From Rarobacter incanus (GTDB lineage Bacteria; Actinomycetota; Actinomycetes; Actinomycetales; Cellulomonadaceae), in NCBI RefSeq assembly GCF_006715765.1, contig NZ_VFNV01000001.1, positions 558,001 through 622,000 of the forward strand: DNA of 64,000 nt, read 5' to 3'. Shown one piece after another: positions 47,516 through 55,147 of the stretch. The position numbers and the translations under genes were made by a program. The notes beneath the pieces were generated by a model, which worked only from the letters and a program-made list of their open reading frames with translations, was not told the DNA's origin and searched no databases. Within the stretch, counting starts at the first letter, position 1. The number at the start of each line of letters is the position of its first letter.

Positions 47516-48673
47516 TCATACGGAAGGAAACACCGTGGTCCACGGATCGGTTCGCACCTCGCAGTGCGCGACCTCGAAAAGGGGTGCACCGGCCCCGCGC
47601 GCGGCGTGCGCGCGCAGGCGTTCGGCAAGTCTTGGGAGCCACACCGATTCGCTCGCAAAATGCGCGGTGTCGATCAAGAAGGGTTTGCCGCCGTGGGCCC
47701 GTTCGCGGGCCTCGGATGTCGGGTGGTGGCGCAGGTCGGAGGTCACGTACACGTCCGCCCCGGCCCGCTCAGCCAGGGCGATCATCGAATCCCCCGAACC
47801 GCCGACCGCGGCCACCGTGCTTATCAGTGCGTCAAGGTCGCCTGCGGCACGGATTCCCTGCGCCGTCGCGGGTAATGCTGCCGCCACGTGCCTCGCGAAA
47901 TCACCGAGGGTCATGGGGACCGGCACCCGCCCGATGCGGCCCAGGCCAAGGCCGCTGTCCTGCGGGACCACTTCGGTGACGGTGAATGCTGGCTCCTCGT
48001 AGGGATGCGCGTCGCGCAGCGCCGCCTCGATCCGCGAGCGCAGTGCCGCGTCGGCGATCATTTCCACGCGCGACTCCGCAACCTGGGTGGTCTGCCCCGG
48101 CGCCCCGATCGCGGGCGAGGCGGCCGTCGACGCGGTGAATGTCCCCACCCCCGCGGTGTGCCACGAACAGTTCGAATACTCACCGATCTGCCCCGCCCCG
48201 GCCCGCGCCATCGCCGCCGTCACCAGTTCGGTGTCGCGAACCGGGACGTACACGGACCACAGGTGGCGCGCATCGGTTGTGGCCGGGTCAAGGGGCCGGA
48301 CATCGACCAGTCCCAGCGCCTCGGCAAGGGAATCGGCCACCCCGCCTGCGGCGCGATCCGCGTTAGTGTGCGCGTTGAACAGGGCGCAACCGCCGCGAAT
48401 CAATCGATGGACGAGCGCCCCCTTGTACGTCCCAGACGAAACCTGATGGACGGGTTTGAGGAAAAGCGGGTGGTGTGTCACCAAAAGATCGGCGCCGTAC
48501 GCGAGCGCCTGCTCGACCGTGTCTTCGACCGGGTCCAGCGCGACCATGATCTTGCGGATCGGTGCGTCCAGGTCCCCGACGATCAAGCCCACCGAATCCC
48601 ACGGTTCCGCCAGGTGCGGCGGGTACCACTCGTCAAGCAGGCGGACCATATCCCGTAGCTTCAGCGCTTCCAC
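47516..48673 (-). CDS. Nif3-like dinuclear metal center protein
   Basis: 385 residues. The NIF3/YbgI metal motifs are present: VTHHPLFLKPV (His-His), NAHTNADRAAGGV (His and Asp) and, at the C-terminal half, a HFASE-type motif DTAHFASE carrying the last ligands. An inserted PII-like domain (about 140-260) is usual for the longer family members. Annotated elsewhere as a GTP cyclohydrolase I type 2 homologue, but the true reaction is uncertain. The GTG at 48673 is 5 bases after TAAAGT. First gene of the nif3/zinc-ribbon pair. Confidence 0.9.
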   Translation of the reverse strand: MEALKLRDMVRLLDEWYPPHLAEPWDSVGLIVGDLDAPIRKIMVALDPVEDTVEQALAYGADLLVTHHPLFLKPVHQVSSGTYKGALVHRLIRGGCALFNAHTNADRAAGGVADSLAEALGLVDVRPLDPATTDARHLWSVYVPVRDTELVTAAMARAGAGQIGEYSNCSWHTAGVGTFTASTAASPAIGAPGQTTQVAESRVEMIADAALRSRIEAALRDAHPYEEPAFTVTEVVPQDSGLGLGRIGRVPVPMTLGDFARHVAAALPATAQGIRAAGDLDALISTVAAVGGSGDSMIALAERAGADVYVTSDLRHHPTSEARERAHGGKPFLIDTAHFASESVWLPRLAERLRAHAARGAGAPLFEVAHCEVRTDPWTTVFPSV

Positions 48674-48762
48674 ACGATCGACTTTAGTGCACGGCGCGTG
48701 CGCGCCGCCGACTAATTTCCGTTCGGTCGCGCAACCAGGTACTCTAGGTGGGCCCGCTTGAG

Positions 48763-48839
48763 GGGCCTATAGCTCAGTTGGCTAGAGCGCCACGTTTACA
48801 CCGTGGATGTCGGGGGTTCGAGTCCCTCTGGGCCCACCA
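48763..48839 (+). tRNA. tRNA-Val (anticodon UAC)
   Basis: A full cloverleaf: acceptor stem GGGCCTA/TGGGCCC (one G-T pair), D-arm GCTC/GAGC, anticodon stem CCACG/CGTGG with loop TTTACAC (anticodon TAC at 48797-48799), and a T-arm with GGTTCGAGTCC. Discriminator A at 48836 is followed by an encoded CCA. It is the last core gene before the accessory region. Confidence 0.96.
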
Positions 48840-48901
48840 CGATGCTCTTACTCGAACCCTCGACATGAGCAATGAACTGATCGGACAGTACGTCCAGGGA
48901 G

Positions 48902-48927
48902 AGCCCGCCGGTTTCGGCGGGCTTTTT
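48902..48927 (+). terminator. Rho-independent terminator after tRNA-Val
   Basis: The 9-base stem AGCCCGCCG/CGGCGGGCT with GTTT loop and a following T-run. It lies just before the IS256 left end. Confidence 0.9.
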
Positions 48928-48942
48928 CGTTTGCCCCGGGAG

Positions 48943-50282
48943 TGTCAGGAAAACGGTGGATCTGGGACTGGCCTGACCGAAAGGAAGGGCAATGAGTCAG
49001 GCTATCGAGATGATCGATCCTGTGACGGGAGAGATCATCGATCAGCAACAGATCGCCGAGCAGCTGCTTGCGCAGGCGAAGGAACAGGGCGTCAGCCTCG
49101 TCGGGCCGGGAGGCCTGCTCGGCGGGTTGACGAAGACGGTGCTCGAGACTGCGCTCGAGGCGGAAATGACCGAGCACCTCGGCTACGAGAAGCACACGGT
49201 CACCGAGAGCGAGAACGCCCGTAACGGGACCCGGTCCAAGACGGTGCTGACCGAGATCGGCGCCATCGAGATCGACGTCCCCAGGGACCGTGACGGGTCG
49301 TTCCAGCCCAAGATCGTCCGCAAGCGTCAGCGCCGCCTGGACGGGATCGACGAGATCGTGCTCTCGCTCACCGCCCGGGGGCTGACCACGGGTGAGGTCG
49401 CCGCGCACTTCGACGACGTCTATGGTGCCAGTGTCAGCAAGGACACGATCTCGAAGATCACCGACAAGGTCATCGAGGAGATGACCGAGTGGCAGAACCG
49501 TCCGCTGGATCGGGTGTACCCCGTCGTGTTCATCGACGCGATCGTGGTGAAGGTTCGGGACGGGCAGGTGCGGAACAAGCCGTTCTACGTCGCCATCGGC
49601 GTCACCACGACCGGGGAACGCGACATCCTCGGGATCTGGGCCGGCGACGGCGGTGAGGGCGCGAAGTTCTGGCTCGGCGTGCTCACAGATATCAAGAACC
49701 GCGGTGTCGAGGATGTCTGCATCGTGGTCTGTGACGGACTCAAGGGGCTGCCCGAGTCGATCAACACGACGTGGGAGTTCGCGACGGTGCAGACGTGCAT
49801 CATCCACCTGATCCGCAACACCTTCAAGTTCGCGTCGCGGAAGTACTGGGACCAGATCGCCCGCGACCTGCGGCCCGTCTACACAGCTCCGACCGAGGCC
49901 GCCGCGAGGGCGAGGTTCGAGGAGTTCGCGGAGAAGTGGTGCACGATGTATCCGGCGATCCGGCAGCTGTGGGAGAACGCGTGGAGCGAGTTCATCCCAT
50001 TCCTGGACTACGACGTCGAGATCCGCCGCATCATCTGCTCGACGAACGCGATCGAGTCCCTCAACGCCCGCTATCGTCGCGCGGTGCGGGCCCGCGGCCA
50101 CTCCCCTAACGACGCGGCCGCGCTGAAGTGCCTCTACCTCGTGACGCGGTCGCTTGACCCGACCGGCCGGGGTCGGGCACGCTGGGTAACCAGGTGGAAG
50201 CCCGCACTCAACGCCTTCGCGATCACCTTCGAAGGCCGAATCAACTGAAATGTGCCAGGCCAGATCCACCGCTTATCTGACA
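48943..50282 (+). mobile_element. IS256-family insertion sequence
   Basis: A 1340-base element bounded by imperfect inverted repeats: the left end TGTCAGGAAAACGGTGGATC and the right end, which read inward is TGTCAGATAAGCGGTGGATC. The only long frame inside is an IS256-type transposase. The 8 bases outside each end (CCCGGGAG on the left, GACCCACG on the right) do not match, so no target duplication is seen. Rearrangement or deletion at one end after insertion is likely. The right end truncates an SCO6880-like pseudogene. Confidence 0.9.
48992..50248 (+). CDS. IS256-family transposase (mutator type, DDE)
   Basis: A 418-residue transposase of normal length with no internal stop. DDE region: first Asp in VYPVVFIDAIVVKVRDG, second Asp in VEDVCIVVCDGLKGLPES, and the Glu in the conserved ICSTNAIESLNARYRRAVR near residue 345. 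WEFATVQTCIIHLIRNTFKF is also diagnostic. The N-terminal helix-turn-helix lies at about 120-150. It appears intact and could be active. The ATG is 43 bases inside the left repeat, with GAAAGGAAGG upstream. Confidence 0.95.
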   Translation: MSQAIEMIDPVTGEIIDQQQIAEQLLAQAKEQGVSLVGPGGLLGGLTKTVLETALEAEMTEHLGYEKHTVTESENARNGTRSKTVLTEIGAIEIDVPRDRDGSFQPKIVRKRQRRLDGIDEIVLSLTARGLTTGEVAAHFDDVYGASVSKDTISKITDKVIEEMTEWQNRPLDRVYPVVFIDAIVVKVRDGQVRNKPFYVAIGVTTTGERDILGIWAGDGGEGAKFWLGVLTDIKNRGVEDVCIVVCDGLKGLPESINTTWEFATVQTCIIHLIRNTFKFASRKYWDQIARDLRPVYTAPTEAAARARFEEFAEKWCTMYPAIRQLWENAWSEFIPFLDYDVEIRRIICSTNAIESLNARYRRAVRARGHSPNDAAALKCLYLVTRSLDPTGRGRARWVTRWKPALNAFAITFEGRIN

Positions 50283-50685
50283 GACCCACGGGGCTTGGAT
50301 CGCAGCTTGCTCGATCGCGGCGACTGCGGCGTCGAGTTCCTCCACTGTGGGAGCGGAGACGGCGATTAGTCCGGTGTAGCGGAGGATGCCGTGGCCGGCG
50401 GTGAGGTCGGCTTCTTGTTGGAGCACGTCGTGGTATTCGGCGGTTTGGGAGGCGTCTTCGATCTGGCCGATCTTGGCTCGTTGGGCTTGGTCGGAGATGT
50501 GCTCAACCTTCTTCTTGCGGATGTCTCGGGCGGCTTGGTCGGAGCGATCGGGGTGCAGATCAGCGAAAACGGCCGCTGAGTGCCGGTGGACAGCAGCACC
50601 GGCGACAAGAACCCCGGATACACCAGCGACCTGGGCCATTCGCTGACCCACAGCATAGCGTGGTGGGCGGAGTCGGTGCGCGTCG
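50283..50685 (-). pseudogene. Fragment of an SCO6880-like conjugation protein, frameshifted and truncated
   Basis: Reading from 50685 downwards, one frame gives DSAHHAMLWVSEWPRSLVYP, then LLSTGTQRPFSLICTPI. At about 50550 the similarity moves to another frame, giving RSDQAARDIRKKKVEHISDQ and then VLQQEADLTAGHGILRYTGL, ending IEQAAIQA next to the IS256 right end. This order is that of the SCO6880 family found in actinobacterial conjugative elements (my recollection of the family). A one-base frameshift and loss of both ends make it non-functional. Confidence 0.7.
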
Positions 50686-51177
50686 GTGAGCAGCCGCAGC
50701 GAGTCGTGGAGGAACGCCCGCGCCCCCGAGTGGTGTTCGTCGTGCTGTGTGAGGCGATGCTTGATGTCGACGAGCCCGGCACGGATAGGGTCTTGGTGCC
50801 GTTTCAGCGTGGGCAGGTCGATGGCGTCGGCGAAGTGTGCCGCCAGCAGTTTGTCGCTTTCTCCTTCGAGCATGGCGCGGTTGGCGGTGAGGTCGGTGAG
50901 CTCCTGATCCCTACCGGCGCTCTGCTCGTCGAACGCCGCATCGACTTCGGCGGCGAGGTGCCGGTAGTCGGCTTCACTGATCGTGATGTCGCGGTAGGAG
51001 TCTTGGACCAGCCGCTCAGCGACCTGGACGGGGACGGCGCGTCGGGTGCAGGTGGTCTTCTTCGCTGCGCGCACCGAGCAAATGAAGTACGCGTAAGTCG
51101 TCCCGCGGGGGTTTGTCGCGAAGTCCAACAGCAGACCCCTGTGTCGATGGTGGTGGGTAGCCCGAGAGTGCAGTAAC
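50670..51177 (-). pseudogene. C-terminal fragment of a large serine recombinase
   Basis: About 165 residues resembling the zinc-ribbon and coiled-coil end of phage/ICE-type serine integrases: RGLLLDFATNPRGTTYAYFI, CSVRAAKKTTCTRRAVPVQV, then a long helical region (TDLTANRAMLEGESDKLLAA, LPTLKRHQDPIRAGLVDIKH). The catalytic N-terminal domain and the first zinc cysteines are missing, and the tail ends near LLTDAHRL, where the SCO6880-like fragment begins. It is therefore a relic of the element that brought this region or an earlier one. Confidence 0.72.
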
Positions 51178-51186
51178 CCCGGAGAC

Positions 51187-51423
51187 GTGCTCTCGCAAAT
51201 GCCATCCGGGGTCTTCGCGAATGACGTTACCACCGGGTGCGGAAGTAACCGAGAGCGGCACCTGTGTGGCCCACGTGACCATCCTGCTCCCTACCGAGCA
51301 ACTCGCCGCACCCACCACGGCGCTCCGGCCCGCACGCCCTCAGGAACGGGTTGTCCACCGCGTGCGGATCCACAAACGGGATCTCTCTGCCGACACCCTC
51401 GCCATCTACCGCGTGCTCCGCCG
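51187..51423 (+). other. Unrecognised coding-like remnant
   Basis: A plus-strand frame gives protein-like text (VTESGTCVAHVTILLPTEQL, then RVVHRVRIHKRDLSADTLAI and YRVLRRHE) up to the marC stop, after which the frame is only a shadow of marC. It could be the 3' part of another broken mobile-element gene. No family is assigned, and no ribosome site is seen. Confidence 0.3.
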
Positions 51424-52035
51424 TCACGAGGAAAATGCGGCGCGGACTCCGTGGACCAGCAGTTCAACGCCGATGGCGAGGATGAGGAATCCCATCACCC
51501 GCGTCAGCGCGCCTATCCCCGTCGCGCCCATCCGGTCCACCAACGGCGTCGCGTACCGGAGGAAGACGGCGACGACAGCACCCAGGATGATGGCAGCCGC
51601 CACGATGCCGAGCCTTTGATCCCAATGCGTGTGCCGGGCGGCCAATCCTATGACCACACCGATGGCACCGGGCCCGGCGATGAGCGGCAGCGCCATGGGG
51701 GAGAAGCTCACGTCCTCCTTCGTGGTGGAATGAGCCTGTTCGGCGTCGGTGATCTTGGGGCGCAGGACGATCATGGAGAACCCGGAGTGCATCACCACCA
51801 GGCCGCCGGCGATCTGGAGGGCGGGGATGCTTATCCCGAACGCCTGCAGCGCTGTCGCCCCGAGCAGAGCGAAGACGACGAGGATTCCGGCGACATAGAC
51901 GCCTGTCATCCATGCCTGCCGCCGCTGCTCGGATGCCGCCATTCGCTCGGTCATGCTCGCGTATGCGGCCACGGCGCCCAGCGGATTCGCGATCGGCAGC
52001 AGCGCGGCCAGTGAGGCGAGGAAAATCGAGAGCAC
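51424..52035 (-). CDS. MarC family integral membrane protein
   Basis: 203 residues with six predicted helices, starting VLSIFLASLAALLPIANPLG, the conserved MarC N-terminus containing the NP motif. MALPLIAGPGAIGVVIGLA, the second NP/GPG-type motif, follows near 120, and GALTRVMGFLILAIGVELLV closes it. MarC was once tied to multiple antibiotic resistance, but transport function is unproven. The GTG at 52035 matches the family start; an upstream extension is not conserved. Confidence 0.88.
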   Translation of the reverse strand: MLSIFLASLAALLPIANPLGAVAAYASMTERMAASEQRRQAWMTGVYVAGILVVFALLGATALQAFGISIPALQIAGGLVVMHSGFSMIVLRPKITDAEQAHSTTKEDVSFSPMALPLIAGPGAIGVVIGLAARHTHWDQRLGIVAAAIILGAVVAVFLRYATPLVDRMGATGIGALTRVMGFLILAIGVELLVHGVRAAFSS

Positions 52036-52205
52036 GATTCCATCTTGGCATCCCGCGCGCGTGAAGTGTACGAGGATTAGGTCCGGTGAGCCGGAGCACG
52101 ATGTCCTGGGCGCGTGATGTGTGTCGCGGCAACGATCCGCTGTAGCCTCCCGGCTGGCCGGTCCCGTCACTCAGGCCGGCGATTCCGCAGGCCCTGCTTT
52201 TCGCC

Positions 52206-52568
52206 TCAGCGCTGAAGCACCGCGAGCGCGATGCGGTCGGCGAGCCAGGCAGCGAAGCCGATCACGGCTAACGTTCCAGACCCCGTGAGGAACAGGGCCG
52301 TCCCCACACCGAGGAAAAGGATCGCTTCGATCAGCAGGGCGACGACCGGAGGTAGCGCGATCGGTGCCTTAGGGGAAAGGAACAGCCCCCAGACGGTCGC
52401 AACGGCTACGACGGCCAGCATTGCGGCAGGCAGGCGCCACCCACCTGACACATGCTGCCACGTAACAGCGGCCACCCCGGCAAGCAACGCGAGTTCGAGC
52501 AGGAACCGGACGATCAGTGCAAGCGCGAGCGGCCGACCCGCTCCAACGAACGGGTCGGTGTCACTCAT
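52206..52568 (-). CDS. DUF2568 (YrdB-like) membrane protein
   Basis: A 120-residue protein with four helices: LALIVRFLLELALLAGVAAV, LPAAMLAVVAVATVWGLFLS, a PPVVALLIEAILFLGVGTAL helix and a short last one. FLLELALL and VWGLFLSPKAP are typical of the family, which has no assigned function. The ATG at 52568 is used; an ATG three codons earlier is possible. Confidence 0.8.
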   Translation of the reverse strand: MSDTDPFVGAGRPLALALIVRFLLELALLAGVAAVTWQHVSGGWRLPAAMLAVVAVATVWGLFLSPKAPIALPPVVALLIEAILFLGVGTALFLTGSGTLAVIGFAAWLADRIALAVLQR

Positions 52569-52656
52569 AGCGACCATCCTAGGAGCGCGGTCGCGCAGAC
52601 CCTGGTCTCAACGATCTCAACCAGCAGCGGGCGCGACCGCGTCACGCACGACCCCG

Positions 52657-53241
52657 TCAGTCCCCCAGCACCCGGTCCAGAGCGGCGGCGACCATCTCGC
52701 GCGGCTGCGGCTCGATGTCGAGCGCCCGGTGCAGGGTGAGTCCCTCGATCGTCGCATCCAGCACGCGCACGGTCAGCGGATCGAAGTGCTTCTCCAGTGC
52801 CACCCGGCTGCGCAGCATCCAGCGTGCCGTGAGGTCACGGAACGACTTGTTGCGAGCGGCGACCGCGTAGAGTTCGGTCGTCAGCACGAGGTCGCGGTCG
52901 TTTCCCAGCACGTCCTCGCTGATGATCGCCTCGATGGCAGCTCGCGCCTCGCGGGGATTCGCCGCGGCGGCCATCCGCCGCTCGAACCGGTCGGCGACGA
53001 TGTCCGTGAACCGCCGGAACGACCGATGCAGCAGGACTTCCATGCTCTCGAAGTGATAGGTGATCGATCCGAGCGGTACGCCCGCCTGGGCTGCTACCCG
53101 CCGCGCCGAGGTACCGTCCACGCCACGCTCGGCGATGACGTCGAGGCAGGCGGCGACGATCCTCTCCCTCCGGTCCGGGTCGTAACGCGGGTTCGGGCCA
53201 TGATTCTGAGCATCGTCGCGCCCCCGCCCTGGCGTCACCAT
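52657..53241 (-). CDS. TetR family transcriptional regulator
   Basis: 194 residues. The N-terminal helix-turn-helix (about 22-65: RRERIVAACLDVIAERGVDG then TSARRVAAQAGVPLGSITYH) is followed by a C-terminal ligand-binding domain of the TetR_C_6 kind. The start overlaps the acetyltransferase stop by one base (TGATG), so it is co-translated with it. The most likely target is the 38-bp palindromic region between the acetyltransferase and the divergent MFS gene, making it an autoregulator of its own operon and the exporter. Confidence 0.9.
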   Translation of the reverse strand: MVTPGRGRDDAQNHGPNPRYDPDRRERIVAACLDVIAERGVDGTSARRVAAQAGVPLGSITYHFESMEVLLHRSFRRFTDIVADRFERRMAAAANPREARAAIEAIISEDVLGNDRDLVLTTELYAVAARNKSFRDLTARWMLRSRVALEKHFDPLTVRVLDATIEGLTLHRALDIEPQPREMVAAALDRVLGD

Positions 53242-53816
53242 CAGATGCTCCGAATCACTCGTGCGGGATTGCCGACCGCGACCACGTTCGCGGGAATGTC
53301 CCTCGTGACCACCGATCCCGCGCCGACAACCGAGTTCTCGCCGATCGTCACGCCCGGGCACACGATGACTCCCCCGCCGAGCCACACGTTGTCGTGCAGC
53401 GTGATCGGCGCGGCGGTCTCTAATCCGGCCCGGCGCGGTTCGGGCTCGATCGGATGAATCGGAGTGAGCAGTTGCACGTTGGGTCCGATCTGGCAGGCAG
53501 CCCCGATCGTGATCGGTGCGATGTCGAGAGCCATCAGGCCGAAGTTGATGAACGTTCCCTCCCCAACGGCGATGCGCTCGCCCAGATCCACGGTGATCGG
53601 AGGGCGAACGACAACGCCATCGCCCACATGCCCCAGCAGATCGCGCAGGATCCGCCCAGCTTCCGCTGGATCCGCGAGCCATGCCTCACCATAGGCGCGG
53701 GCCAGCCGCGCGGCGCGCAGGATTCTCGTATCTACCTCGGGATCTCCACCGCGGTACATCTCACCCGCGAGCAACTTCGCCAGGTTGGTCTTAGGCTCAC
53801 GCCCGATCTCACTCAT
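53241..53816 (-). CDS. Maltose/galactoside O-acetyltransferase-like protein (LbH)
   Basis: 191 residues. An N-terminal Mac domain (MYRGGDPEVDTRILRAARLA) precedes left-handed beta-helix hexapeptide repeats (about 70-185), including the catalytic-His region NVQLLTPIHPIEPEPRR and the C-terminal IGENSVVGAGSVVTRDIPAN. The family acetylates sugars or related acceptors with acetyl-CoA; the substrate here is unknown. The ATG at 53816 immediately follows the operator region. TACGAT is 7 bases upstream, indicating a leaderless message. Confidence 0.9.
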   Translation of the reverse strand: MSEIGREPKTNLAKLLAGEMYRGGDPEVDTRILRAARLARAYGEAWLADPAEAGRILRDLLGHVGDGVVVRPPITVDLGERIAVGEGTFINFGLMALDIAPITIGAACQIGPNVQLLTPIHPIEPEPRRAGLETAAPITLHDNVWLGGGVIVCPGVTIGENSVVGAGSVVTRDIPANVVAVGNPARVIRSI

Positions 53817-53854
53817 GGGTACGATCGTACACAATCACATGTACGATCGTACCC
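53817..53854. promoter_or_regulatory. Divergent promoter/operator with two 12-bp palindromes
   Basis: The entire 38-base gap between the two start codons is an inverted repeat. It holds two copies of the perfect palindrome GTACGATCGTAC (53819-53830 and 53841-53852) separated by 10 bases, so their centres are 22 bases apart, two helix turns. Each copy also contains TACGAT exactly 7 bases before the start codon it faces, in both directions. Operator and -10 boxes therefore coincide. The TetR protein encoded at 52657-53241 is the likely binder. Confidence 0.8.
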
Positions 53855-55057
53855 ATGACCGGATCCATCCCCACCATCGTGGACCAGCAAAGCCGCCGCG
53901 CACGAGCCGCAGTAGCCGCCCTGTTCTTCACCAACGGAGCCCTGTTCGCCAATCTGCTCCCCCGCTACCCGGAGATCAAGGCGAGCCTCGGCCTGTCCAA
54001 CACCAGCTTCGGAATCGCCGTCGCGGCGTTCCCCGTGGGTGCCATGGTCGCGGGGCTCGCGGCTGGTGTCCTGATCCGCCGCTTCGGCTCTGCCAAGGTC
54101 GCGGTAGCAGGGACGATTCTGACCGGACTCGGCGTGCTGCTCGCCGGTGTCGCCCCATCCTTCGCGATCTTAGCGCTCGGCCTGTTCGCGGGCGGGGCCA
54201 TGGATTCGATCACCGACGTGGCGCAGAACGCACACGGCCTGCGCGTCCAGCGCCTCTATGGCCGCTCGATCCTCAATTCGTTCCACGCAGTCTGGTCCAT
54301 CGGCGCCGTCACCGGCGGCGCAATGGCGGCTGGAGCCATCGCGCTTCACTTACAACTGTGGGTTCACCTGACAATCTCGGCCGTCGTCTTCACCGTCGTC
54401 GCGATCATCGCGCTGCGCTTCTGCCTCACCGGCCCGGACAGCGAGGCCGCGACGGAGGACTCGTCCGAAAGACTCGGTAAAGCCATTGCCCGCACCGCCG
54501 GGCGGCCCATCGCCCTGACCATGGCGGCGCTCGTTCTCATCGCGGTGGTCGCCACGATGGTCGAGGACGCGGGCAACTCCTGGGCGGCGCTCTACCTATC
54601 GAGCGACCTCGGCGCGGCGGCCGGCGTCGCCGCCATCGGCTACATCGCCCTGACGGGGGCACAGTTCATCGGCCGCCTGCTCGGCGACCGCATGGTCGAT
54701 CGGTTCGGTCAGCGCGCAGTCGCCCGCGCGGGCGGCCTGATCGTCCTGGCGGGAATGGGCACGGCCCTCGCATTCCCCTCCCTGATCGGCACGATCCTCG
54801 GGTTCGCCGCCGCCGGGTTCGGTGTCGCGACGCTTGTCCCAGCCGCCATGCACGAGGCCGACGAACTCCCCGGACTGCGTCCCGGCACCGGCCTGACCGT
54901 GCTGTCGTGGCTGATGCGACTGGGATTCCTCGTCTCACCACCGCTCGTCGGCCTGATCGCCGACAACGCCGGGCTTCGGGCGGGACTGCTGACCGTCCCC
55001 GTCGCCGGAATCGTGGTCATTCTGCTCGCCGGGGTACTGCGCACGAAACGCCGATAG
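53855..55057 (+). CDS. MFS transporter (efflux-type)
   Basis: 400 residues with about 12 helices. AVAALFFTNGALFANLLPRY begins the first helix. RRFGSAKVAVAGTILTGLGV after helix 2 and GRLLGDRMVDRFGQRAVARA after helix 8 are the conserved MFS loops. It is similar in plan to the MFS at 26998. It is divergent from the acetyltransferase/TetR genes and shares their operator, so drug or metabolite export with TetR control is plausible. The substrate is unknown. Leaderless start (TACGAT, 7 bases). Confidence 0.88.
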   Translation: MTGSIPTIVDQQSRRARAAVAALFFTNGALFANLLPRYPEIKASLGLSNTSFGIAVAAFPVGAMVAGLAAGVLIRRFGSAKVAVAGTILTGLGVLLAGVAPSFAILALGLFAGGAMDSITDVAQNAHGLRVQRLYGRSILNSFHAVWSIGAVTGGAMAAGAIALHLQLWVHLTISAVVFTVVAIIALRFCLTGPDSEAATEDSSERLGKAIARTAGRPIALTMAALVLIAVVATMVEDAGNSWAALYLSSDLGAAAGVAAIGYIALTGAQFIGRLLGDRMVDRFGQRAVARAGGLIVLAGMGTALAFPSLIGTILGFAAAGFGVATLVPAAMHEADELPGLRPGTGLTVLSWLMRLGFLVSPPLVGLIADNAGLRAGLLTVPVAGIVVILLAGVLRTKRR

Positions 55058-55123
55058 CGAACATTTCCACACCGCAGCGAAAATCCCAGGACGGCTCCGA
55101 CACCGCGGCGTAGGATGGCCGTC

Positions 55124-55147
55124 ATGCTTACGGTGGTTCACTCTTGA
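55124..55147 (+). CDS. Possible 7-codon leader peptide before the ABC exporter
   Basis: ATG at 55124 opens the peptide MLTVVHS, ending in a TGA whose first bases are the TTG start of the ABC gene (overlap 55144-55147). TAGGAT lies 7 bases before the ATG, as for other leaderless genes in the window. This suggests that ribosomes first read the leader and then restart at the ABC gene. Whether it is translated is untested. Confidence 0.4.
   Translation: MLTVVHS

Noticed and set aside
51187-52014. Plus-strand 275-codon frame across marC
   Set aside because: His/Arg/Gly-rich shadow of the real minus-strand MarC membrane protein.
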